The position numbers were made by a program, and so were the translations under genes. Positions 8,452 through 16,640 of a stretch of DNA of 64,000 bases are shown in pieces (position 1 is the first letter of the stretch; each line of letters opens with the position of its first letter). Under the pieces are notes generated by a model that worked only from the letters and a program-made list of their open reading frames with translations, was not told the origin of the DNA and searched no databases. The DNA is from an uncultured Treponema sp. (GTDB taxonomy: Bacteria; Spirochaetota; Spirochaetia; Treponematales; Treponemataceae), in assembly GCA_947165895.1 (NCBI GenBank), contig CAMVCB010000003.1, positions 310,001 through 374,000 of the forward strand. The letters run 5' to 3'.

Positions 8452-10557
8452 TTATCTTACGCTGTAAAGCAAATCACCGTAGCTTGGGAAAGGCCAGAGC
8501 TCTTTTGGTGTAATTACTTCAAGCTCGTCTGCAAGGGCACGAAGCTGACCCATTGCGGCAAAAACCTTTTCACGGTAGAAAGATGCTGTTTTTCCGGAAT
8601 CACCCTTGTCCGCAAGAACTTTTGCTTCTGAAACAGCAGCTTCAAGAGTAGCTGTTTTTGCAAAAATCGAAGTAGTAAGGGCAGAAACTTTTTTCAGCAT
8701 TTCCGACTCGTAGCTTGCATCACATTCTGAGCAGACAGATTTTTTCAGGCCGATAGTTTCTGCAAGCTTGTTTGCATATTTGCTGGCAGCCGGAAGAATG
8801 TCTTTTTTTGCCATTTCAAGCATTGTTTCAGCTTCAATATTGATGATTTTTGAGTAGTTTTCGTTGTGAATCTCGTAGCGGCTTGTAAGCTCAACCTTTG
8901 AGTAAACTCCGAACTTTTCAAAAACACGTATATTCTTTTCATCAAGAATGTGAGGCAAAGCTTCCGGTGTAGATTTGAGGTTCAAAAGTCCGCGTTTTTC
9001 AGCTTCTTTTACCCATGAATCATCATAACCGTTACCGTTGAAGATAATTCTCTTGTGTTCTTTGATTGTCTTCAAAATCAGGGCATGAAGGTCAGCCTTG
9101 AAATCCTTTGATTTTTCAAGAAGGTCAGCAAACTGAGAAAGCTCTTCAGCAACAACAGTGTTCAGGAATACGTTTGCGCAGGCAATTGATTCATTTGAAC
9201 CCAGCATACGGAACTCGAATTTGTTTCCCGTAAAGGCAAATGGAGATGTACGGTTACGGTCTGTAGCATCCTTGTTGAATTCAGGAAGAACTGTAACGCC
9301 AATCTTCATTTTTTCTTTTTCATGCTTGCCGTATGGTACGCCCTTTTCAATTGAATCAAGAATTGCAGAAAGCTCGTCGCCAAGGAAGATTGAAATGATG
9401 GCAGGAGGCGCCTCGTTGGCTCCAAGACGGTGATCGTTTCCTGCAGATGCAACAGAAATACGGAGCAGATCCTGATATTCATCTACCGCCTTGATGATTG
9501 CACAGAGGAACAAAAGGAACTGGGCATTCTGATCCGGAGTTGCGCCAGGATCAAGCAGGTTCTTTCCTGTGTTTGTAGAAATTGACCAGTTGTTGTGTTT
9601 ACCGCTTCCGTTTACACCGGCAAATGGTTTTTCATGCAAAAGACAGACCATTCCGTGGCGGGCAGCAACCTTTCTCATCATTTCCATCATAAGCTGGTTG
9701 TGGTCGCAGGCGATATTTGTTGTAGTGAAGATTGGAGCAAGCTCATGCTGGGCAGGTGCAACTTCGTTGTGTTCTGTTTTTGCAAGAATTCCCAGCTTCC
9801 AGAGTTCTTTGTTCAAATCCTTCATGAATTCCTGAACGCGGGGTTTAATCATACCAAAGTAGTGATCTTCAAGCTCCTGACCCTTTGGAGCCTTTGCGCC
9901 AAAAAGAGTACGGCCTGTGTAGATAAGGTCTTCGCGCTTTTCGTAAACTGATTTATCTACCAGAAAATATTCCTGTTCAGGACCTACAGTTGTTTTTACA
10001 CTTGTAACGGCTTCGTTTCCTTCAAACAGTTTCAGAACGCGTACAGCCTGCTTGCTGATTGCCTGCATGGAACGAAGAAGCGGTGTCTTTTTATCCAGAG
10101 CTTCACCTGTATAAGAACAGAAGGCTGTCGGAATGCAGAGAGTTCCGTCTTTAATAAAAGCAAATGATGTAGGATCCCAGGCAGTATAACCGCGGGCTTC
10201 GAAAGTTGCACGGATTCCTCCGCTTGGAAAAGAAGAAGCATCCGGTTCCCCCTGAACAAGCTCTTTTCCGCTGAATTCCATAATAACTTTTCCGCCTTCA
10301 ATCGGGCTGATAAAACTGTCGTGCTTTTCTGCGGTAATTCCTGTAAGCGGCTGGAACCAGTGGGTAAAATGTGTTGCCCCCTTTTCCAGAGCCCAGTCTT
10401 TCATTGCATTTGCAACAACAGTAGCAACTGAAGGATCAAGTTTTTCTCCGCCTTCAATAGTTTTCATAAGCTGTTTATAGGTTTCTTTTGGAAGCCTGGC
10501 TTTCATAACCGTTTCATTAAAAACGTTTTCACCAAAGATTTTAGTTACTTCGTCCAT
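8452..10557 (-). CDS. glnN: Glutamine synthetase type III
   Basis: ATP-dependent synthesis of glutamine from glutamate and ammonia. At 701 residues it has the length of the large GSIII class, not the ~450 of type I. The GSIII hallmark [11 protein letters not shown] appears near residue 318. [20 protein letters not shown] residues (here [16 protein letters not shown]) and [10 protein letters not shown] are present. The start follows AGGAG. It has its own strong promoter, and the leader carries two terminator-like hairpins, pointing to attenuation control. A second, type I synthetase is encoded at 18995-20242. Confidence 0.95.
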   Translation of the reverse strand: MDEVTKIFGENVFNETVMKARLPKETYKQLMKTIEGGEKLDPSVATVVANAMKDWALEKGATHFTHWFQPLTGITAEKHDSFISPIEGGKVIMEFSGKELVQGEPDASSFPSGGIRATFEARGYTAWDPTSFAFIKDGTLCIPTAFCSYTGEALDKKTPLLRSMQAISKQAVRVLKLFEGNEAVTSVKTTVGPEQEYFLVDKSVYEKREDLIYTGRTLFGAKAPKGQELEDHYFGMIKPRVQEFMKDLNKELWKLGILAKTEHNEVAPAQHELAPIFTTTNIACDHNQLMMEMMRKVAARHGMVCLLHEKPFAGVNGSGKHNNWSISTNTGKNLLDPGATPDQNAQFLLFLCAIIKAVDEYQDLLRISVASAGNDHRLGANEAPPAIISIFLGDELSAILDSIEKGVPYGKHEKEKMKIGVTVLPEFNKDATDRNRTSPFAFTGNKFEFRMLGSNESIACANVFLNTVVAEELSQFADLLEKSKDFKADLHALILKTIKEHKRIIFNGNGYDDSWVKEAEKRGLLNLKSTPEALPHILDEKNIRVFEKFGVYSKVELTSRYEIHNENYSKIINIEAETMLEMAKKDILPAASKYANKLAETIGLKKSVCSECDASYESEMLKKVSALTTSIFAKTATLEAAVSEAKVLADKGDSGKTASFYREKVFAAMGQLRALADELEVITPKELWPFPSYGDLLYSVR

Positions 10558-10586
10558 TTATAAATCTCCTGATATCGAGCATAAAA

Positions 10587-10639
10587 AAAGGCGCTATATT
10601 TCCAGACCGTTGTACACCGGTTGAAAATACAGCGCCTTT
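10587..10639 (-). terminator. Leader terminator/attenuator 2 of glnN
   Basis: In the glnN direction an outer stem AAAGGCGCT / AGCGCCTTT encloses an inner ACCG...CGGT hairpin and runs into seven T residues, 29 nt before the glnN ATG. It lies between the promoter and the start codon of glnN, so if it works it can only end glnN transcripts early. Confidence 0.7.
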
Positions 10640-10663
10640 GCTGTTTGTTATAAAAACGAAAAA

Positions 10664-10690
10664 GGTCGCAGAAATACCCTTTCTGCGACC
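10664..10690 (-). terminator. Leader terminator/attenuator 1 of glnN
   Basis: Perfect 11-bp stem GGTCGCAGAAA / TTTCTGCGACC with a 5-nt loop, followed by TTTTT. It starts about 16 nt after the predicted transcription start of glnN and is the first of two tandem hairpins in the leader. Confidence 0.7.
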
Positions 10691-10712
10691 TCATTGCCGT
10701 TTGATGTTGTAA

Positions 10713-10741
10713 TTTATATCGTTTTAAAAAATTTATGTCAA
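10713..10741 (-). promoter_or_regulatory. Promoter of glnN
   Basis: Sigma-70-type promoter on the minus strand: -35 TTGACA (10741-10736), 17-bp spacer, -10 TATAAA (10718-10713). The predicted start near 10706 gives a leader of ~150 nt containing two hairpins. Confidence 0.75.
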
Positions 10742-10777
10742 TTACTTTGTTAAAAAAACATGACTTCCCTATGATAA

Positions 10778-11224
10778 TTACTCAAACCAGTTTTCAATCT
10801 GAAGACTGCTAACCTCCTGAATTGCTTCAAAATGCCTTATGTTGCGGGTTACCAGAACCATATGGTTTGCTAAAGCGATGGCGGCTATCATGCTGTCTTC
10901 TTTTTGAGTTGGCTTACCAAGTTTTTCAAGTCTGGCTCTAAGCTGTGCCTGGATTGCAGCGGCTTTTTCCGTGTAATTTTTTATTTTAAAGCTTTCATGC
11001 ACATCATCTTTTATAAATCTTTCAAGATATTTTTTGTTTATGCCTTCCGGCATCCGATATAAACCAAATAATAATTCCTGCCAGACCGGAGCACAAATTG
11101 CGCAGTCAGAATTATGGGCAGCTATTTTTTCTATCACATTAAAATTTGGTTCAGGCTTTATTATTTCTGAAACAATATTTGAGTCCAGAAGATAATGAGG
11201 TTCTTCTTCGTTATAATTGTTCAT
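10778..11224 (-). CDS. PIN-domain toxin (VapC-like)
   Basis: Probable RNase toxin of a type II toxin-antitoxin pair, 148 residues. PIN-domain acidic residues are visible: the first Asp in HYLLDSNIVSEI, a Glu in VWQELLFGL and a late Asp in KEDSMIAAIAL. The last is followed by LVTRNIRHF, the usual PIN ending. ATG at 11224 overlaps the antitoxin TGA (TGATG), so the two are translated together. VapC-type toxins cut tRNA or rRNA; the target of this one is unknown. Confidence 0.85.
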   Translation of the reverse strand: MNNYNEEEPHYLLDSNIVSEIIKPEPNFNVIEKIAAHNSDCAICAPVWQELLFGLYRMPEGINKKYLERFIKDDVHESFKIKNYTEKAAAIQAQLRARLEKLGKPTQKEDSMIAAIALANHMVLVTRNIRHFEAIQEVSSLQIENWFE

Positions 11225-11529
11225 CAATCGTCAAACACTCCATCAAAAACATGACTTTCATAAGAATCAGGCGTATAATCCCGATTATCAAAAATTCTGT
11301 CGATTTCTTCATTTGTAAAAAGTCCTGCCGTTTTCCGACGGAATTCCGCCGCCCTTTCAAGGATTGTATCCCTGCGGCCTTTTGCCACAATACGGTTATA
11401 GTCATCAAAAGAAATAAGTACACCAACCGTTTTATTCCTGCGGGAAATAAAAACCGGACCGTCTGCTTCTGCCTGGTGCATAAAAAGGGGAAGTTTATTT
11501 TTTGCTTCGAACATTGGAACTGTTGTCAT
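11224..11529 (-). CDS. Phd/YefM-type antitoxin
   Basis: Partner of the PIN toxin, 101 residues. It starts MTTVPMFEAKNKLPLFMHQA and has GPVFISRRNKTVGVLISFDDY, the N-terminal DNA-binding fold pattern of Phd/YefM antitoxins. The C-terminal ~45 residues should wrap the toxin. A GGAGG site precedes the ATG. The promoter side contains a 16-bp palindrome, which fits autorepression by such antitoxins. Confidence 0.8.
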   Translation of the reverse strand: MTTVPMFEAKNKLPLFMHQAEADGPVFISRRNKTVGVLISFDDYNRIVAKGRRDTILERAAEFRRKTAGLFTNEEIDRIFDNRDYTPDSYESHVFDGVFDD

Positions 11530-11590
11530 AGGCTGCCTCCTGATAAATAGTTCAGGTTATTATATAATTAACTTAGCTATCTGTCAAATT

Positions 11591-11606
11591 TTATATAGCT
11601 ATATAA
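11591..11606. promoter_or_regulatory. Palindromic operator candidate for the toxin-antitoxin operon
   Basis: Perfect 16-bp palindrome TTATATAGCTATATAA, 62 bp upstream of the antitoxin start. The core AGCTAT also occurs on either side, at 11575-11580 and 11627-11632. Type II antitoxins of this family usually bind such palindromes. Confidence 0.45.
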
Positions 11607-11671
11607 ACATTTTTTTTATTGTGGACAGCTATCTTATTTAATGGAGTATAAAAAAGAAATTATAAAAAATA

Positions 11672-11700
11672 TTGACACAAAAATGTGATTTTGTAATAAT
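11672..11700 (+). promoter_or_regulatory. Promoter of gltBD
   Basis: TTGACA at 11672-11677 followed by TAATAAT at 11694-11700 (spacer 16 or 17 depending on register). It gives a ~160-nt leader before the gltB ATG that contains two terminator-like hairpins. Confidence 0.7.
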
Positions 11701-11719
11701 GAATTTAAATAAGGCAAAG

Positions 11720-11777
11720 AGGCCGCAGACAGTATTTCGTATTTAACGAAGCACTTTCTGCGGCCTTTTGTTTTTTT
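11720..11777 (+). terminator. Leader terminator/attenuator 1 of gltB
   Basis: Stem AGGCCGCAG / CTGCGGCCT (11720-11728 with 11758-11766) encloses an inner TTCG...CGAA hairpin and is followed by a long T-rich run. It lies between the gltB promoter and its start codon. The preceding bases GGCAAAGA are repeated before the second hairpin. Confidence 0.7.
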
Positions 11778-11802
11778 ATAATAACTCTCAAAGACGGCAA
11801 AG

Positions 11803-11845
11803 AAGCCGCAGCCTCAGGGGAAGCTCTGTGTCTGCGGCTTTTTTT
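11803..11845 (+). terminator. Leader terminator/attenuator 2 of gltB
   Basis: Stem AAGCCGCAG / CTGCGGCTT (11803-11811 with 11832-11840) followed by seven T residues, 20 nt before the gltB ATG. It is near-identical in its arms to the first hairpin. Confidence 0.7.
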
Positions 11846-11865
11846 GTTTGTGAAGGAAGCTTGAT

Positions 11866-14800
11866 ATGGCAGACAGAAATGGCGGACTGAAAACTCTCTA
11901 TGAGCCATCCTTTGAACACGACGCTTGTGGTATTGGTGCGGTTGTGAACATTGACGGTAGTAAAAGCAGCAAAATTGTAGATAACGCTTTAAGCATCGTA
12001 GAAAAACTTGAACACCGTGCAGGTAAGGACGCAAGCGGCGAAACTGGAGACGGAGTTGGTATTCTTCTTCAGATATGCCACGATTTTTTTAAGAAGGCAG
12101 CAGCAGATCTGGTCGGAAAGCTTGACGAACGTGATTACGGAATCGGGCAGTTTTTCTTTCCGGGAGAGAAGAAAGAGGCTGAAAATGAAAAATCCCGCTT
12201 TGAAAAATGCTGTAAAGCAGAAAATTTAAAATTCCTGGGCTGGCGTAAGGTTCCTGTAAATGCAGATGTACTTGGTAAAAAAGCCCGGGACTGTATGCCT
12301 CAAATCTGGCAGGGCTTTATTGCCCGCCCGGAGGACTGCGAAAAAGGTCTTGATTTTGACCGCCGGCTTTATATTTTACGCCGCGAATTTGAAAAGATGG
12401 CAGGCGGGGGCGTTGCGGGGGCATCCCCCGCTGGAAGGGGTAGCGAGCAAGGCACTGCGAGCGAGGGGAAGGCTTTCCCCTCCTATGTATGTTCTTTGAG
12501 CAGCCGCACTATCGTTTATAAGGGAATGTTTCTTGTTCACGAACTGCGCACCTTCTACAGTGATTTGAGCTCGGGCGAATACAGCTCGGCAATGGCGATT
12601 GTACATTCGCGCTTTTCGACAAACACTCAGCCAAGCTGGCAGCGGGCTCACCCTAACCGCTTTATTGCACATAACGGCGAAATCAATACAATCCGGGGAA
12701 ATGTTGACCGAATGCTGGCCCGCGAAGAAACACTTCATTCGTCAAAGCTGAGCCGGGAAGAAATGCAGAAGGTTCTGCCGGCGGTTGATACAAGCGGTTC
12801 GGATTCGGCTATGCTGGATAACACCCTGGAATTTCTTTTGATGAACGGAATTCCCCTGCCGCTTGCAGTTATGATGTGTATTCCTGAGCCATGGAAGCAC
12901 GATGAAAATATGCCGGCTGCCAAAAAGGATTTTTACCACTACTGGGCAACCATGATGGAAAGCTGGGACGGTCCTGCGGCAATTCTCTTCAGTGACGGCG
13001 ATCTTCTTGGTGCCACCCTGGACCGCAACGGTCTGCGACCAAGCCGCTACTATATCACAAAGGACGGAATGCTGATTTTGAGCTCGGAGGTTGGCGTTCT
13101 GGATATTCCGGAAGAAAATATTAAAATCAAGTCCCGCCTGCAGCCGGGAAAAATCCTCCTTGTTGATACTCTTCAGAAAAAAATCATCAGCGACGAGGAA
13201 TGTAAGACCATGTATTCAAAGCTTTACCCTTACGGCGAATGGCTGGATATGAATCTTCTTCCCCTTGCCAGCGTAAAAATTCCTAACAAAAAGGTTCCGG
13301 TCCACACACTGGAAGAGCGAAATATTTTGTACCGGGCTTTCGGCTGGAATTATGAGGATGTAAACGAAATGGTTCTGCCGCTTGCAAAAAACGGAGTTGA
13401 GCCGACTGCAAGTATGGGAGTTGATACTCCTCTTGCCGTAATGAGCGAAAAACACCAGAGCCTTTTCAGTTATTTTAAGCAGCTTTTTGCCCAGGTTACT
13501 AACCCTCCGATTGACAGTCTGCGCGAAAAAATCGTAACAGATACTACGGTTTACCTTGGCCGCGACGGAAACCTGCTGGAGCCACAAGCCCGCAACTGCC
13601 GGGTTCTGGAAATCAACAATCCGATTTTGACAGGAACCGACCTTATTAAAATTGCCGCCCTCAACCAGCCGGGATTAAAAGCAAAAACTATATCGATTTT
13701 GTTTGAAATAAATAAATCACACGGATTCGATTTTGCTAACGCAAAATCAAATTCAAAAAAAGAAACGTCGTTAGACGTTTCGAATCCGTGTGACAATCTT
13801 GAAGCTGCCCTTGAAAATCTCTTCTGCCAGATTGATGCCGCCTACGCTGACGGCTACAACATCATCATCCTCAGCGACCGGGGAGTAGACAAAAATCACG
13901 CCGCAATTCCGGCCATTCTTGCAGTAAGCGCCGTGGAGCAGCACTTAATCCGCAGCAAAAAACGCACAGCCGTTTCCATCATTCTGGAATCTGCCGAGGT
14001 CCGCGACGTTCATCAGGCCGCAATGTGTCTGGGCTACGGAGCCCGCGCAGTAAATCCCTACCTGGCCCATGAAGCAATCGCAGAACTCATCGACCAGAAA
14101 ATCCTGGACAAGGACTATCATACAGCCATCGACGATTACAACAAGGGAATCATCAACGGCATCGTAAAAATCGCCGCAAAAATGGGTATTTCAACAGTCC
14201 AGTCTTACCAGTCGGCTCAGATTTTTGAAGCAGTCGGAATTGCCAGCGATGTAATCGAAAAATACTTTACAAATACTGTAAGCAGGGTTGGCGGTGTCGG
14301 CCTTAAGGAAATTGAAGAGGACGTACGCTACCACCATGCCCAGGGCTTTGATCCGGCTGGACTGACTGTAAACCAGCATCTTGATTCTGTCGGAAATCAC
14401 AAGCTACGCATGGGACCAACTGCAGAAAGTCACCTTTACAATCCTCAGACAATCATTGCCTTGCAGCAGGCTACCCGTAAGGGCGACTACCAGCGCTTTA
14501 AGGAATACACGGCCCTTGTTGATTCCAACGACCATCCTCACACCCTGCGCGCCATGCTGGAATTTGATTTTCCGGCTGACGGCGGCATTGCGATTGAAGA
14601 GGTTGAAAGCGTTGATGAAATTGTAAAACGCTTTAAGACCGGAGCCATGTCTTACGGTTCGATTTCGGAAGAAGCCCACCGCTGTATGGCAGCCGCAATG
14701 AACCACCTCCACGGAAAATCAAACTCGGGCGAGGGCGGCGAAAAGCCGGAGCGTCTTGGAACTGAATATAATTCAGCAATCAAACAGGTTGCATCCGGCC

Positions 14801-16611
14801 GCTTTGGCGTTACAGAAGAATATCTTTTGAGCGCAAAAGAAATCCAGATTAAGATGGCTCAGGGAGCAAAGCCTGGTGAAGGAGGCCACCTGCCGGGCAA
14901 AAAGGTCTACCCATGGATTGCAAAAACACGTTATGCCACTCCAGGCGTAGCCCTGATTTCGCCTCCGCCTCACCACGATATTTATTCAATCGAAGACCTT
15001 GCCCAGCTGATTTACGATTTGAAAAACGCAAACCGGGCAGCCCGAATCAGCGTAAAGCTGGTAAGTGAAGCGGGAGTCGGAACAATTGCGGCCGGAGTTG
15101 CAAAGGCCGGTGCCCAGGTAATTCTGATTTCAGGCCACGACGGCGGTACAGGTGCCGCTCCAATTTCTTCTATCCACCACGCAGGCTTGCCATGGGAGCT
15201 TGGACTTGCAGAAACCCACCAGACCTTGATTAAGAACGGCCTTCGCGGACGTGTCGTAATCGAAACGGACGGAAAACTGATGAGCGGAAGAGACGTTGTA
15301 ATTGCGGCCCTTCTTGGTGCCGAAGAATTCGGCTTTGCAACCGCTCCTCTGATTGCCATGGGCTGTTCTATGATGCGCGTCTGCCAGCTGGATACCTGTC
15401 CTTTTGGTGTTGCAACTCAGAATGAAAAACTTCGCGCAAAATTCCCGGGAAAACCAGAATACGTTGAAAATTTCATGAAGTTCATAGCTCAGGAAATGCG
15501 CGAAATTATGGCAAAGCTTGGTATCCGCTCAGTTGATGAACTTTGCGGCCGCAGCGATTTGCTCAAGCTTAAGGATAAACAGGGCTTTAAGCGCGCAGGT
15601 CTTGTTGATTTGAGCCGCGTTCTTGCAAATGCCGAAGAAAACAGCAGCTGGAAGGCTGACAGAAGTCTTTTTGACTTTAAGCTTGAAAGCACAATTGATG
15701 AAAAAACTCTTCTTCCATGGATAGAAAAAATATCACAGGGATTGCAGATTCCTACGGAATCCAATTCAAAAAAAGAAACGTCGTTAGACGTTTCGAATCC
15801 GTGTGACAAAATTCTAATTCAGTCTACCGACCGCACCGTCGGCACAATCCTGGGAAGCGAAATACAGAAACGTTTCGGTAATTCGCTTGAAGACGACAGT
15901 TTCTGCGTAAACTTCCAGGGCGGTGCCGGACAGAGCTTTGGAGCCTTCATTCCAAAGGGACTTACCCTGCGCCTTACAGGCGATGCCAACGATGCCTTCG
16001 GAAAAGGTCTTAGCGGAGGAAAGCTTGTAATCAAAAAGCCGGCCGGCTTCGAAGGAGCTGCCGACGGCAATATAATAGTAGGAAACGTTGCCTTATTCGG
16101 GGCAACAAGCGGCAAAGCCTTTATCAACGGTGTAGCTGGCGAACGCTTCTGCGTACGCAATTCAGGAGCTACTGTTATTGCGGAAGGCTGCGGAGACCAC
16201 GGTCTTGAATACATGACTGGCGGAACAGCCGTAATTTTAGGGGGCACAGGCAAAAACCTCTGCGCCGGAATGAGCGGCGGTATAGCCTACGTTCTGGACG
16301 AAAATCACGACCTTTACAGGCGTCTTAATCATGAGCTTGTAAAAATGTATGCCCTGGATGATGAAACCACAACATTAAAAGACACAAGTGACGAAAATTA
16401 TCTTCACACACTTATTGAAGAGCACGTTGAAGAAACCGGCTCCGAAAAAGCAAAGGTAATTCTTAAAAACTGGGAGCATTATAAATCATGCTTTAAGAAA
16501 ATCATTCCTAACGATTATCTGAAAATCATGAGCGAAATCGCTGCCCAGGAAAAGACCGGCATTAACCACGACGATTCAGTTCTTGCCGCTTTTAAAAAGT
16601 GTACGGCTTAG
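11866..16611 (+). CDS. gltB: Glutamate synthase, large subunit (with three in-frame repeat insertions)
   Basis: Makes two glutamates from glutamine and 2-oxoglutarate with the small subunit. The chain is 1581 residues. The N-terminal amidotransferase begins at the cysteine in HDACGIGAV after a ~20-residue propeptide. The FMN barrel follows (KPGEGGHLPGKKV, GHDGGTGAAP), with 3Fe-4S cysteines in CSMMRVCQLDTCPFG and the C-terminal beta-helix (GGAGQSFGAF). Three segments are foreign to the family: residues ~180-206 (Gly/Ala/Ser-rich), ~618-643 and ~1290-1314. The last two both contain NSKKETSLDVSNPCD and correspond to palindromic DNA repeats. All keep the reading frame, so the enzyme is probably functional. 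gltD follows. Confidence 0.95.
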   Translation: MADRNGGLKTLYEPSFEHDACGIGAVVNIDGSKSSKIVDNALSIVEKLEHRAGKDASGETGDGVGILLQICHDFFKKAAADLVGKLDERDYGIGQFFFPGEKKEAENEKSRFEKCCKAENLKFLGWRKVPVNADVLGKKARDCMPQIWQGFIARPEDCEKGLDFDRRLYILRREFEKMAGGGVAGASPAGRGSEQGTASEGKAFPSYVCSLSSRTIVYKGMFLVHELRTFYSDLSSGEYSSAMAIVHSRFSTNTQPSWQRAHPNRFIAHNGEINTIRGNVDRMLAREETLHSSKLSREEMQKVLPAVDTSGSDSAMLDNTLEFLLMNGIPLPLAVMMCIPEPWKHDENMPAAKKDFYHYWATMMESWDGPAAILFSDGDLLGATLDRNGLRPSRYYITKDGMLILSSEVGVLDIPEENIKIKSRLQPGKILLVDTLQKKIISDEECKTMYSKLYPYGEWLDMNLLPLASVKIPNKKVPVHTLEERNILYRAFGWNYEDVNEMVLPLAKNGVEPTASMGVDTPLAVMSEKHQSLFSYFKQLFAQVTNPPIDSLREKIVTDTTVYLGRDGNLLEPQARNCRVLEINNPILTGTDLIKIAALNQPGLKAKTISILFEINKSHGFDFANAKSNSKKETSLDVSNPCDNLEAALENLFCQIDAAYADGYNIIILSDRGVDKNHAAIPAILAVSAVEQHLIRSKKRTAVSIILESAEVRDVHQAAMCLGYGARAVNPYLAHEAIAELIDQKILDKDYHTAIDDYNKGIINGIVKIAAKMGISTVQSYQSAQIFEAVGIASDVIEKYFTNTVSRVGGVGLKEIEEDVRYHHAQGFDPAGLTVNQHLDSVGNHKLRMGPTAESHLYNPQTIIALQQATRKGDYQRFKEYTALVDSNDHPHTLRAMLEFDFPADGGIAIEEVESVDEIVKRFKTGAMSYGSISEEAHRCMAAAMNHLHGKSNSGEGGEKPERLGTEYNSAIKQVASGRFGVTEEYLLSAKEIQIKMAQGAKPGEGGHLPGKKVYPWIAKTRYATPGVALISPPPHHDIYSIEDLAQLIYDLKNANRAARISVKLVSEAGVGTIAAGVAKAGAQVILISGHDGGTGAAPISSIHHAGLPWELGLAETHQTLIKNGLRGRVVIETDGKLMSGRDVVIAALLGAEEFGFATAPLIAMGCSMMRVCQLDTCPFGVATQNEKLRAKFPGKPEYVENFMKFIAQEMREIMAKLGIRSVDELCGRSDLLKLKDKQGFKRAGLVDLSRVLANAEENSSWKADRSLFDFKLESTIDEKTLLPWIEKISQGLQIPTESNSKKETSLDVSNPCDKILIQSTDRTVGTILGSEIQKRFGNSLEDDSFCVNFQGGAGQSFGAFIPKGLTLRLTGDANDAFGKGLSGGKLVIKKPAGFEGAADGNIIVGNVALFGATSGKAFINGVAGERFCVRNSGATVIAEGCGDHGLEYMTGGTAVILGGTGKNLCAGMSGGIAYVLDENHDLYRRLNHELVKMYALDDETTTLKDTSDENYLHTLIEEHVEETGSEKAKVILKNWEHYKSCFKKIIPNDYLKIMSEIAAQEKTGINHDDSVLAAFKKCTA
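12403..12483 (+). repeat. GC-rich hairpin repeat inside gltB (copy 1 of 2)
   Basis: About 80 bp of very GC-rich sequence in the gltB coding region, with hairpins GCGGGGG-CAT-CCCCCGC and GAGGGGAA-GGC-TTTCCCCTC. The reverse complement of 21911-21983 matches it along most of its length: GGGCGTTGCGGGG, a CCCCGC arm, GGGGTAG, GAGCAA, TGCGA, CGAGGGG, then AAGGCTT or AGGCTT. Read in frame it adds roughly 27 residues rich in Gly, Ala and Ser just before YVCSLSSRTIVYKG. Confidence 0.75.
13717..13793 (+). repeat. Palindromic two-hairpin element, copy 1 (inside gltB)
   Basis: 77 bp. Outer arms TCACACGGATTCGA / TCGAATCCGTGTGA pair perfectly. Inside are two hairpins: GATTTTGC-TAAC-GCAAAATC and GAAACGTC-GTTA-GACGTTTC. 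It is in frame in gltB and encodes SHGFDF...NSKKETSLDVSNPCD. The right-hand 47 bp (13750-13796) is identical to 15763-15809. Confidence 0.85.
15733..15806 (+). repeat. Palindromic two-hairpin element, copy 2 (inside gltB)
   Basis: 74 bp. The left arm TCACAGGGATT pairs with AATCCGTGTGA with one mismatch. Hairpin 1 is GATTCC-TAC-GGAATC, different in sequence from the other copies but still paired. Hairpin 2 is identical to copy 1. It is in frame in gltB, in the linker before KILIQSTDRTVGT. Confidence 0.85.
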
Positions 16612-16640
16612 TGACCGGCAGGCTATACAGGAGATTTTAA

